Positions 44,727 through 55,344 of a stretch of DNA of 64,000 nt are shown one piece after another. The stretch is from Eutreptiella sp. 'Long Island Sound 2002'. Its lineage: Eukaryota > Euglenozoa > Euglenophyceae > Eutreptiales > Eutreptiaceae. The position numbers and the translations under genes were made by a program. Position 1 is the first letter of the stretch, and every line of letters begins with the position of its first letter. The notes beneath the pieces are model-generated. The model saw only the letters and a list, made by a program, of their open reading frames with translations, was not told the DNA's origin and made no database searches. The stretch spans positions 112,580,922 to 112,644,921 of the forward strand of contig OZ038381.1 of NCBI GenBank assembly GCA_964036045.1, written 5' to 3'.

Positions 44727-45188
44727 CTTCCGGCCCTCTGGGCCGCACAGCCTTTTCCCCTCAGCACGCTGGCCCAGCCCCCGCCTCAGCCTCCCACGGT
44801 CTCCGTGTTGGATCACCACAGCTACATGCCGTGGGACTACTCCCTGGTGACAGCTTACCTAGTGCGGGGCCTGCCGTCTTGGCATGTGCGCTGTGCAGCA
44901 CAACTGAATGTGTCCCTACCTGTAGAGCCCCAGTGGCACCTGGGAGACCCTGTACTCCTCATTTTCTCGCCGCCGGAGACTTTATATTGGGCCCTTGCCA
45001 AGCCTGCACAAGCAGGTGTACCTCCCCTATGGGCTGGCGTAGCCTTGCTCACGGCCGTGCCCCCGGGGGACAGCACCCTGGCGCTGCCCCAGCCCATGAC
45101 ACCGTATGCCTGCGGCGCGCTGTGGGTGTACACCACGGCAGGTGTGTCCCATGGATGGGCCCTCACTTCTGCAGCAGCAACTCAGTGA
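44727..45188 (+). pseudogene. Probable frameshifted C-terminus of LINE A ORF
   Basis: Directly after the TGA at 44725 another frame reads DLPALWAAQPFPLSTLA, then HHSYMPWDYSLVTAYLVRGL, PPETLYWALAKPAQAGV and CGALWVYTTAGVSHGWAL, ending at 45188. It has no ATG start at its beginning. It most likely continues the preceding ORF through one frameshift. No domain is recognised. Confidence 0.5.
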
Positions 45189-45605
45189 CAGCCGACAAGC
45201 CGAGACGACCCCGCGTTGTGCCAGTGTAGGGTAGGCAGAGGTAGGACCGAGCCCCCCCCCAGAGCCCGGCACAGAGGACTGCGCCCAGACCAGAAACCCC
45301 CCCCAGCGAGACTCACGGGACCGGGGCCGGGCCAGGTGCGGCAATGCCGTGTGACCCGACGTGCCTCGTAGCCCAACTCGCTCCCGCCCCACATGCACAG
45401 GCAGCGCGCGCGCCCCATACACACAGGCACGGCAGCATCTCCCTCCCGCGTGTGCCACCGCGGGGTACGGGGGCGGTCATCAGTCCGGCAGGCCTTGCGA
45501 CCGGACAACCGAGCACCCGCCGGACCAGTAGTGACGCGCAGGGAAGGGCGACGTCGATGGTCCCAGAGGTCCAGATGAGGCCTTGACCCAACCCAACCCA
45601 ACCCA

Positions 45606-45887
45606 CCCGCCACCCCCCACCTCCCTTAAAGGCTCCTAAAAGGGGGTTTCAAGTGGGGGGGATCTTGGGGGGTCCTGCCTAAAAACTCATTGGGGGATGC
45701 GTGTATTAGACAAAAGGATGATTTTACAAGAGGTTAAAATAACAATTGAACCCCTTGGGGTAGGGTACGCGAGTAGGCCCGCAAAAGCCCCAAAACGGGG
45801 GGCATGCAGGTTGTGCCCTAGACCCCTTGGGAGCCACCCCTCCCCCCCTCCCCAACACGCAAGTAGGGTGAAAAACACACCAAGAGG
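45606..45887 (+). repeat. R repeat downstream of LINE A and upstream of LINE B fragment 1
   Basis: Continues the R unit split by LINE A: GATGCGTGTATTAGACAAAA and CAATTGAACCCCTTGGGGTA. It ends in TGAAAAACACACCAAGAGG (45869-45887), the left copy of the LINE B target duplication with two differences. Confidence 0.8.
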
Positions 45888-47586
45888 GCATTCGTCTATT
45901 AGCGTCCCTTGGCCTATGTACAGAGGCAGGGGGGCGGGGAGGTGGGCTGAGTTGACTTCTGGCGCCCGTGGCCTCCCCTATAGGCCCCCCGCCTATGTCC
46001 GCACGGCGGCTAGGAGGGACGGGCCGGAGGGGACTAGGTCTCTTCCGTGCTGGCCCTGCCGTGCTGCCGCCGCTGCTGCGGTAGTGTGGACTGGGATTGT
46101 GGGGGCGCCGAGGGCACGTCCGCCTTTGGGTCAGAGGACCCCCCCCTTACTGCGTCGGCCGCTGTGTGCGGGGGGAGGGGGAGGGGGAGGGCGTGCGTGG
46201 AGCATGTTCGCCACCGACCTATCGGCCTTCGGCTGGGCCGCCGCCGAGTCCGCGGGGGGGGTCAACGCCCCTGAAATAAGGCTGAAAACATCAGGGAGCG
46301 ACGATGGGGGTCGCTCTGCCAGGGGGGATGGTGGGGGGTGGGTCTCGCGGTGCGGACAGTGCCTCGGTGGCCCCCGTGGTGGCGGAGGCGCGCACGGGGA
46401 CCGGCTCCGGGCCGTTGCCCCCCCCCTGTTGGCCGGGGTCAGAAGGGGTCTCCTTTCCCGGCACCCGTTGGCTGCTGCCCCGCGCCCCCATGGTCCCCCT
46501 GGGTAGCCCGGTTAGGCGCCTGGCGTTTCGCAAGTCTGGGGTCGTCGGTCCCCAGGGCGGAGGAGGGGCGAGTACAGAGCGCTCTGGGCGGCGCCGCCCA
46601 CCGGCGCGCCGCCGGAGGGCCCGAGTCCGGGAGGACCTTTGATGCCGGGCGAGCCCGGCCCAGCCACGTGGACAACGCGGCCACCTCCGCTCGCCGGGCC
46701 TCGGGGACGAGCACCTAGCAACCCGGCGCGACCCGGGGCGCGACTCTTGGGCAGCCTGGGCCCGCCGAGGAGCTAACGTGGCCTTCGTGGCCTGCGCGGC
46801 AGGAGCGGCTGATGCCCTAGCCCAAGCTTTTGCACCGGGCGCAAGACGGCGCCCCATGTTCCAAGCAGAGCGCGCCCTGGGTGCCGCTGCCGACCCCCGG
46901 TTGGTGGCTGCGTTGCGGAGCCGCGAGCAGGACACTGCGGGCTGGCGCCCGCGGGGGCCTGCGGGCATACGGCAGCGCAGGTGGCCCCCCCTCGAGGGGA
47001 CGGGGGAAGTACTCCATCAAAAAGCGGTCACTAAGTGGCGGCCGCATGCCAGCAGGCGCCCGCAGGCGCCGGCCACGTGTCACAGCACTGCGCCGCCAGG
47101 CGCATTAGTTGCAGCATGACTTCGCGGCGCGCCGCGAAGTACGGGCGGGCCGAGAGTCCCGTGCAAACGCGGCCCCCCAAAGGGAGGAGCGAGCGGTAGC
47201 GCCCCGGCGGGGCCGCACTAAGCTGCGTGCCCGCTGCCAGATGGCGTTCTGCTAGGCTCACTGCCTTCCGCACAACTTGGGCCCGCTCCCCCAGCGGCAG
47301 GCGCGTGCTCCGCAGCCGGTGGTCCGGGGAGGCCGGGAGCGCTTGCCCCACGAAAGCTTCATAGTCCAGGGCCACCTTAGCCCAGGAGACTTCCGCCGGC
47401 GCCGGCATACAGGCGAGAGCCCGGGCCCACCTAACCAGGTCGTGGATGAAGTCCTGGGGCCATCGCTAGTCCGGCGGCACCCCCGGCTGGAGCCGCGGTT
47501 GGTGGCAGACGGCGTCCCCCGGCAAGGAGCCAGCGACGTCGTCCCAGGGTTAGGGGTTGCGGGGCCGCGGGCGCGGCTGCTCCGGA
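45888..47586 (-). mobile_element. LINE B 5'-truncated fragment, copy 1
   Basis: A GC-rich insert inside R sequence, flanked by TGAAAAACACACCAAGAGG on the left and TGAAAAACACATAAAGAGG at 47587-47605. Read on the minus strand, its 5' part (about 47560-47031) codes the C-terminal domain of the LINE B ORF: DFIHDLVRWARALACMPAPA, EVSWAKVALDYEAFVGQALP, LPLGERAQVVRKAVSLAERH and SARPYFAARREVMLQLM. One TAG lies near the start. The rest (to 45888) is 3' untranslated. 5' truncation plus a long target duplication is classic target-primed reverse transcription. Confidence 0.85.
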
Positions 47587-47605
47587 TGAAAAACACATAA
47601 AGAGG

Positions 47606-49137
47606 AGCTGAAAAATGCTTTACATAGGAAACAAAGTATCAAAAAAAAATCAGTTTTAGAAAATTCTATTGCCTTTGGCAAGTCCACCTCGCAGAGCATC
47701 TACCCGAAGCAATGCACAAACAAAGTAAGGCAAAAAACACGTAAATACGGGCTAAAACATGCTTCACGTATCTTGGATGGTCATTTTGTGTGATCATAAT
47801 GTCAAAAAAATACGTTCCAAAAACATCGATTTTTGACTTGTCTGGGTTGAAAACCCGGGGAAACAGGTTGTGTCCCAATCCCTTTGGAGACCCCCCCCCC
47901 ACCTAATACCCTAATAGGGTGAAAACCGCATGAATACGGCCCAAAGCATGTTGTTCATACCTTGGATGGTCCTTTTAGGTGATCACAATATCAAAAAAAA
48001 TAACCTTCGAAAACTTCGATTTTTGAGCTGTCCGGGGTGAAAAGCTGCATAAGCCCCAACCTGATACCCAAATAGGGCGAAAAACACGTAAATACGGCCT
48101 AAAACACGATGTACATACCTTGGAGGGTCCTATTGCATGGTCACAATATCATAAAAACAGATTTCGAAAACTTCGATTTTTGAGCTGCCCAGGGTGGAAC
48201 ACTGCATAAGGAGGTTGTGTACCAATCCCTTTGGTGACCCCCCCCCCCAGACCTAATACACAAATAGGGTGAAAAACACATGAAGACGGCCTAAAACATG
48301 CTTTATGGATGGTCATTTTTGCTTATCACAATATCAAAAAGAATAAACTTCGAAAAACTGCATGAGCAGGTTGTGCGCCGGCCCATTCACTAGGCCAGTA
48401 GTGGTGCAAACAGCCATTTCGCGTCTTTGGCACGCGCTGTGACCGGCCCTTGGCAAGGCTACAGACAGCAAAAAACGTCCTTCCCTATCATAGTAGGCGT
48501 ATACTGTCACAATATCCCCACTCATACCCCTCAGAGTGGGTACCGCGGGGTCACCGAGGTTGCGCAAACCGCCAACAGAGCAAAAATGGCTTGAAAGTGC
48601 ATGAACTGAATCACCGCTCGTCCCACTCCGCCCCATACAAACCCCATGTAGTCGGGACCCGGAAACACTTTTTCGGCTCAAAATCAAAAAAAACCAAAAG
48701 ATTCATGATTTTCGACCCCCACAAATTGGGGGTCATTTCTTCAACGTCTTTGACGCCCCCCCCCCACCCCCACCCCCACCCCCCAGACCTCCCTCAACGG
48801 CTCCAAGAAGTGGGTTTCCATTGGGGGGGGGAGTTTGGGGGGGGTCCTGACTAAGAACTCATTGCAGGATGCGTTTATTGGACACAATAATGATTTTACA
48901 AGGGGTGAAACTAACAATTCAACCCATTGGGGTAGCGTACGCGAATAGGCCCAAAAAGGCCCAAAATGGGGGGTATGTGGTGTTTTCCCCTATATACGCC
49001 TGCCTGGCTTTGATCTAACAACCTCTGCAAGGTGATTTCCATTTTTGAGCTGCCGAGGCGGGAAGACTGCATAAGCAGGTTGTGCCCTAGACCCCTTGGG
49101 AGCCACCCCTCCCCCCCTCCCCAACACGCAAGTAGGG
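47606..49137. repeat. R satellite-like array, second cluster
   Basis: About five diverged 190-bp monomers (landmarks near 47760, 47950, 48110, 48300), then the remaining R modules to 49137. It matches the third cluster (50858-52735) in order. Confidence 0.85.
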
Positions 49138-49156
49138 TGAAAAACACATAAAGAGG

Positions 49157-50838
49157 GCATTCGTCTATTAGCGTCCGCTGGCCTATGTACAGAGGCAGAG
49201 GGGCGGGGAGGTGGGCCGAGTTGACTTCTGGCGCCCGTGGCCTCCCCTATAGGCCCCCCGCCTATGTCCGCACGGCGGCCAGGAGAGACGAGCCGGAGGG
49301 GATTAGATCTATTCCATGCTTCCCCTGCCGTGCTGCCGCCGCTGCTGCGGCAATGTGGACTGGGATTGTGGGGGCGCCGAGGGCGCGTCCGCCTTTGGGT
49401 CAGAGGACCCCCCCCCTTACTACGTCGGCCGCTGTGTGGGGGGGAGGGGGAGGGGGAGGGCGTGCGCGGTGCATGTTCGCCACCAACCTGTCGGCCTTCG
49501 GCTGAGGCCGCCGCCAAGTCCGCGGGGGGGGGGGGGTTGAAAACATCAGGGAGCAACGATGGGGTCGCTCTGCCGGGGGGGTGGTGTAGGGGGGTCTCGC
49601 GGTGCGGACAGCGCCTCCGTGCCCCCCGTGGTGGCGGAGGCGCGCACGGGGACCGGCTCCGGGCCGTTGCCCCCCCCCTACTGGCGGGGGTGAGAAGGAG
49701 TCTGTTGTACCCCCATCCGTTGGCTGCTGCCCCGCGCCCCCATGGTCCCCCTGGGTAGCCCGGTTAGGCGCCTGGCGTTTCGCACGTCTGGGGTCGTCAG
49801 TCCCCAGGGCGGAGGAGGGGCGAGTACCGAGTGCTCTGGGCGGCGCCGCCCACCGGCGCGCCGCCGGAGGGCCCGAGTCCGGGAGGACCTTTGATGCCGG
49901 GCGAGCCCGGCCCAGCCACGTGGACAACGCGGCCACCGCCGCTCGCCGGGCCTCGGGGACGAGCACCTAGCACCCCGGCGCGACCCGGGGCGGGACTCTT
50001 GGGCAGCCTGGGCCCGCCGAGGAGCTAGCGTGGCCTTTGTGGCCCGCCCGGCAGCAGCGGCTGATGCCCTAGCCAAGGCTTCTGCACCGGGCGCAACACG
50101 GCGCCCCATGTTCCAAGAAGAGCGCGCCCTGGGTGCCGCTGCCCGCCCCCGGTTGGTGGCTGCGTTGCGGAGCCGCGAGCAGGACACTGCGGGCTGGCGC
50201 CCGCGGGGGCCTGCGGGCATACGGCAGCGCAGGTGGCCCCCCCTCGAGGGGACGGGGGAAGTACTCCATCAAAAAGCGGTCACCAAATGGCGGCCGCACG
50301 CCGGCAGGCGCCCGCAGGTGCCGGCCACGTGTCACAACAGTGCGCCGCCAGGCGCATTAGCTGCAGCATGACTTCGCGGCGCGCCGCGAAGTACGGGCGG
50401 GCCGAGAGTCCCGTGCAAACGCGGCCCCCCAAGGGGAGGAGCGAGCAGCAGCGCCCCGGCGGGGCCCCATTGAGCTGCGTGCCTGCCGCCAAATGGCGTT
50501 CCGCTAGGCTGACTTCCTTGCGCAGAACTTGGGCCCGCTCCCCTAGCGGCAGGCGCGTGCTCCGCAGCCGGTGGTCCGGGGAGGCCGGGAGCGCTCGCCC
50601 CACGAAAGCTTCATAGTTCAGGGGCAGCTTAGCCCAGGAGACTTCCGCCGGCGCCGGCATACAGGCGAGAGCCCGGGCCCACCTGACCAGGTCGTGCATG
50701 AAGTCCTGGGGCCATCACTAGTCCAGCGGCACCCCCGGCTGGAGCTGCGGTTGGTGGCAGACGGCGTCCCCCGGCAAGGAGCCAACGAAGTCGTCCCAGG
50801 GTTAGGGGTTGCGGGGCCGCGGGCGCGGCTGCTCCGCA
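49157..50838 (-). mobile_element. LINE B 5'-truncated fragment, copy 2
   Basis: Same insert as copy 1 at high identity, with perfect 19-bp flanks TGAAAAACACATAAAGAGG (49138-49156 and 50839-50857). The minus-strand C-terminal frame (about 50810-50280) reads DFMHDLVRWARALACMPAPA, EVSWAKLPLNYEAFVGRALP and RREVMLQLMRLAAH. Two adjacent stops (TAG TGA) precede it. Identical insertion site and truncation point show that copies 1 and 2 come from one insertion later duplicated with its R surroundings. Confidence 0.9.
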
Positions 50839-50857
50839 TGAAAAACACATAAAGAGG

Positions 50858-52735
50858 AGCTGAAAAATGCTTTACATAGGATACAAATTATCAAAAAAAT
50901 CAGTTTTAGAAAATTCTATTGCCTTTGGCAAGTCCACCTCGCAGAGCATCTACCCCAAGCAATGCACAGACCAAATAGGGCTAAAAACACGTAAATACGG
51001 GCTAAAACATGCTTCACGTATCTTGGATGGTCATTTTAGGTGATCACATTAACAAAAAAATACGTTCCTAAAACTTCGATTTTTGAGCGGTCTAGGGTGC
51101 AGAAGAAGGTTGTGTCCCAATCCCTTTGGAGACCCCTCTCCCGGGCCTAATACCCTAATAGGGTAAAAAACGCATGAATACGGCCTAAAGCATGCTCTAC
51201 ATACCTTGGATCGTCCTTTTAGGTGATCACAATATCAAAAAAATAACCTTCGAAAACTTCGATTTTTGAGCTGTCCGGGGTGAAAAGCCGCATAAGCAGG
51301 TTGTGTACCCATCCCTTGGGAGCCCCCCCCCCCCCCCCCCCCGAACCTGATACCGAAATAGGGTGAAAAACGGCTACATACGGCCTAAAACATGCTTTAC
51401 ATACCTTGGATGGTCATATTGTATGGTCACAATATCATAAAAACAGATTCCGAAAACTTCGATTTCTGAGCTGTATAGACTGAAAAATTGCAGAAGCAGG
51501 TTGTGTACCAATCCCTTGGGAGACCCCCCCGCCGGACCTAATACACAAATAGGGTGAAAAACACATGAATACGGCCTAAAACATGCTTTACATGCCTTGG
51601 ATGGTCACTTTTGGTGATCACAATATCAAAAAGATAAACTTCGAAAACTTCGATTTTTGAGCAGCGCAAAGCTGAAAAACTGCATAAGCAGGTTGTGTAC
51701 CGGCCCATTCACTAGGCCAGTATTGGTGGAAACAGCCATTTCGCGTCTTTAGCACCCTCATTGACTGGCCCTCAACAAGGCTAGAAACTGCAAAAAACGT
51801 CCTTCCGTATCCTAGTAGGCATATACTGTCACAACATCCCCACTCACACCCCTTAGAGTGGGTACCGCGGCGCCAAAACGGCCAACATAGCAAAAATGGC
51901 TTGAAAGTGCATGAACTGAATCAGCGCTCGTCCCACTCCACCCCATACAAACCCCATGAAGTGGGGACCCGGAAACACTTTTTCGGCTCAAAATCCAAAA
52001 AAACCAAAAGATTCATGATTTTCGACCCAAAAAAATGGGGGGTCATTTCCGCCCCCCACCCCCCACCCCCCCCCACCTCCCTCAAAGGCTGCAAAAAGTG
52101 GGTTTCAAGTGGGGTGGGGGGTCTGGGGGGGTCCTCACTAAAAACTGATTGGGGGATGCGTTTATTGGACACAATAATGATTTTACAAAGGGTTAAACTA
52201 ACAATTCAACCCCCTGGGATAGGGTACGCGAATAGGCCGAAACAGGCCAAAATGGGGGGGTATGTGGCGTTTTCCCCTATATACGCCTGCCTGCCTGGCT
52301 TTGATCTAACAACCTCTAGGTTAGCGAGGTGATTCGATTGCCTTCGGCAAGTCCACCTCGCAGAGAACCTGCCCCAAGCAACGCACACACAAAATAGGGT
52401 AAAAACTACATAAATAGAGGCTGAAACATGCTACCTTGGATCGTCATTTTGAGTGATCACAATATCAAAAAAATAAAATCCAAACACTTCGAATCTTGAG
52501 CTGCAGAGATTGTCAAATTGCGTAAGCAGGTTGTGTACCAATCCCTTCGGAGAAACCCCCCCCGCCGTGCACCCAATACCCATAATAGCGTGAAGGACAC
52601 ATAAATACAGCCTAAAACATGCTTTATATAGCTTGCATGGTCATTTTAAGTGATGAACGGTATCATGAACATAAGTTTCGCAAAATTCTATTGCCTTCGG
52701 CAAGTCCACCTCGCAGAAAATCTACTCCCAGGTAT
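50858..52735. repeat. R satellite-like array, third cluster
   Basis: Monomers with the TACATACCTTGGATGGTC-type landmark lie near 51010, 51190, 51390, 51590, 52430 and 52620. A full R unit (51700-52400) lies within it, including a hairpin variant near 52315-52365 with a short insertion in its left arm. It ends abruptly at LINE B near 52735. Confidence 0.85.
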
Positions 52736-54311
52736 TCCTAGGTTGGGGATGGCTCCCGCCGCGTCGTTCAGCCAGGGGAGCCACGGCCCCCTGGCGTCGC
52801 CCCATTCCGGGCACTCCCACAGGACGTGGGCCTCATCCTCGTGTGCCGCGCCGCAGTGGGGGCACGTGGAGTTGGCCCGCATGCCATGGCCCGACACCCG
52901 GGCCGCCGTCCACATGGCCCCGGCCAGGAGACCGCGCAGCAGAGATTTCTCCAGCTCCGTGGAGGCTGCCCGCGGCGCTGCGCGGCAGGCCGGGCCATCC
53001 GCCCCATCGCCCAGCCCACCGAAGGTGACCGGGCGCCGTGCCTCCAGTTGGCGCGAGGAGTGGCAGCGAAGGCTGTCCCGGACACGGTGTTGCAGCTGTC
53101 GGAGCGGCTCCTGCATGAAGTGTAGGGGGTGCTCCTGCCTTGAGATGTCCCAGCACCACCAGCCCTCGCGCGGGGTCCAACCCAGGGAGGCCGCCGTGCG
53201 GAGCGAGCGCCCCACCGGGCCCGTCCTGGGCGGGCGGCCTCCTGATTCCCAGATAGCTTGGGCGAAAACTTGAGTGACCCCCGTCCGCCGGACCAAGCGG
53301 GCCAGCCGGAGGAGGCGCTCATACCGCGTGTGCATAATCGGGGACACGCGGTGCCCCTTGGAAAGGACGGTGAAGATGACATTCTTGGCCCGAGACATGC
53401 AAGCCGGCCCCCACAGGGCCCGCACGACCGCGGTCTCGAGTCCCCGCAAGTCGGGCTCCATCACCGGTGCCACGGCTACCCCATGGGGGGCCAGCGGAGT
53501 GACCAAGGTGCTGATGGCACGCTCTGGCCGGTCGTAGGTCGAGAGGTGGGGAAGGCGACGTAGGGCACCCCGTCCCGCCTCTAGACGCCGGGACAGCACT
53601 GGCCCCATGGTCTTGAACCCCCCGATGCCGATGTCGACTCCGAGCTGGCGGAAGGTCGTCGCCAGCGGGATGGGGGCTCCCCGGAGCAGCACCGCCGGGG
53701 CGCCTTGCTCCCTCTAGACCCAGGAGCATGACTTGTCCACACGTACGTCTTGCCCCGTGACCCGCAGCCACTCTTCCGTCGTGGGGACCCTCTCTTGGAG
53801 GGCAGCTGCGCCCGGGGCCGCTGCCTACGTGTCATCTGCATAGCCCGATGACCCCAGCGCGGCGTAGCCGGGGCCGGCATCCTTGAGGGGGAGCGGGGCT
53901 CCCGGCTCCAGGTCGTCCGCCGCGTCCTCGTCCACAACCGGGGGGGAGGGCGGCCGTCTGGGCGCACACCTATTGGCGCAGGGAGTCCACCTCCCATTTC
54001 CAGATCGTGGTGAGCACATTCACCAGGATGACCGACGGGGGGCACCCCTGGAGGATGCCGTTGGTGGCTTGCCACCACCGGCGGAAGGCCCCGGCGATCT
54101 TCAAGGCCCGGCAGAGGTGCTTGTACATGACCCCGAGGGTACGGCACGTGCCCGGGTCCATGCCCAGCTCCAACGCCAGGGCAAGCACAACCGCCTAGGA
54201 GATGAGATCGAAACACTTGACGTAATTGATGCTCATCCCCGGGACGGCCCACCCTCGGAGGCGACACAACTCCAAGAGGACTTGCGTCCCCGCCGCCCCG
54301 TCCAGGGCGCT
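52735..54311 (-). pseudogene. LINE B RT palm, thumb and C-terminal zinc motif
   Basis: Starting at 54311: SALDGAAGTQVLLELCRL, then motif A as SINYVKCFDLIS followed by TAG. Motif B is NGILQGCPPSVILVNVL near 54060. After a frame change, motif C is GSSGYADDT near 53834-53850 followed by TAG. Then come the thumb ATTFRQLGVDIGIGG (about 53655) and a long uninterrupted part to 52735 ending in the Cys/His motif CPHCGAAHEDEAHVLWEC. In motif A the expected catalytic Asp codon is AAT (Asn). The protein would be inactive on several counts. The final residues before 52735 (AIPNLGIPG) run into R sequence. Confidence 0.85.
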
Positions 54312-54469
54312 TTTGCTAAAACCACAAGCAAACACGCAAACACGAGGCAAAACACGCACGTCTCCTGTGGCACATCTCGTCAGTGTGCCGCCTCCTCGTG
54401 GGACCGGACCCACAACAAAGTGGCAGCGGTGCAGGCCAAAGGACCAACGCCCGGTATATAACCACAAAA

Positions 54470-55288
54470 TCAGCCCGCGACACCCACGCAGGGCAGGGCC
54501 GCCTCTACAGACAATCGCCCGGAGGGCTCCCGCCTGCGCACACTGGACCTGCCAAAACGCAGATAGAATACGAGCCACACACAACAACCAGAACATTGGC
54601 TCAGCCATGGAAGCCAAAAACGCCCACAAATGCGCGAGCAATGCCCGGGCGCAAAGCAGCCCGGCCATCCCAGGGTGGCACTCAGAGACCTGACACAGAA
54701 CGCAAAGCAAAGGGTGAGCGCACACTCCCATCCCAGCCCCTCGGAGACCGGTTGACCACCCAAAAAACAGACTACACCAACGGCCTGAAGTGGCCAGCTA
54801 TTCTCACCACCAAGGGATAAGACCCCTGCACCCATAGATACGGGAACGGGGGTACGACGACCCCCGTTCCAGTCCGTCAGCGACACCACCACCCTCTGAC
54901 CTCCCCTCGACCCCGTCACCACATCCCACATCCCCCCGCAAGTGTGCCTGCCCCCTGGCTTCACCCCGGGGTCCCCAACCGCGGTGGTGCGCCGCGTCGC
55001 CTGCCCCCGAACCCGCTTGGCGATGTCCATGGCCGCGGCACCCAGGAAGTCGTCCCTCTCCCCGGGATCTTCTGGCACGCCATACGCGACGTACAGCCGC
55101 ACCCCATTCCGGAGGAGCACCCGGTGACAGGCCCTGCGGCCCACCAAGGCTCCCAACTTCTCCCGCAGCGCGGCGCGGCGCCGCGCCGCGCGCCGCTGAG
55201 CGGCCTCCTCCGAGCGCTTGCGCGAGCGGCTCTTGCCCCGCCTCCGCTTGCCGCTGCGCGCATGGCGGTTACGGCGGCGCCGGGTCAT
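54470..55288 (-). CDS. Arg-rich accessory ORF of the DIRS-like element
   Basis: ATG 55288, 272 codons, beginning MTRRRRNRHARSGKRRRGKS with a run of Arg/Ala that could bind nucleic acid or direct nuclear import. The middle (GVRLYVAYGVPEDPGERDDF, GQRVVVSLTDWNGG) is protein-like. The last 100 residues are Cys/Trp-rich and hydrophobic and may lie in the 3' untranslated part. It starts 57 bases after the RT stop. No family is recognised; it is not the methyltransferase found in some DIRS elements. Confidence 0.45.
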   Translation of the reverse strand: MTRRRRNRHARSGKRRRGKSRSRKRSEEAAQRRAARRRAALREKLGALVGRRACHRVLLRNGVRLYVAYGVPEDPGERDDFLGAAAMDIAKRVRGQATRRTTAVGDPGVKPGGRHTCGGMWDVVTGSRGGQRVVVSLTDWNGGRRTPVPVSMGAGVLSLGGENSWPLQAVGVVCFLGGQPVSEGLGWECALTLCFAFCVRSLSATLGWPGCFAPGHCSRICGRFWLPWLSQCSGCCVWLVFYLRFGRSSVRRREPSGRLSVEAALPCVGVAG

Positions 55289-55344
55289 GATCACATGCAC
55301 CAAGATAAACGAGTGCTACAAGCAGGCGACGGCACTACACGACA

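Larger units (their letters stand above)
37051..45606 (+). mobile_element. LINE A, full-length but decayed non-LTR retrotransposon
   Basis: About 8.56 kb. A non-coding 5' region (37051-38101) is followed by a long broken reading frame with zinc-binding, endonuclease, reverse transcriptase and RNase H segments (38102-45188), then a 3' region ending in the short repeat ACCCA (GACCCAACCCAACCCAACCC). Boundaries are set by the R repeat that it splits. The flanking CCACCCCCCA on both sides could be the target duplication but is low-complexity. Several stops and frame changes, plus loss of the RT active-site box, make it non-autonomous. Its ends are shared with the intronic derivative at 16457-17135. 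Confidence 0.88.

Noticed and set aside
45888-47586. Many overlapping Pro/Arg/Ala-rich frames in the LINE B fragments
   Set aside because: GC-rich sequence keeps several frames open. Only the short C-terminal LINE frame is shared meaningfully with known LINE style.
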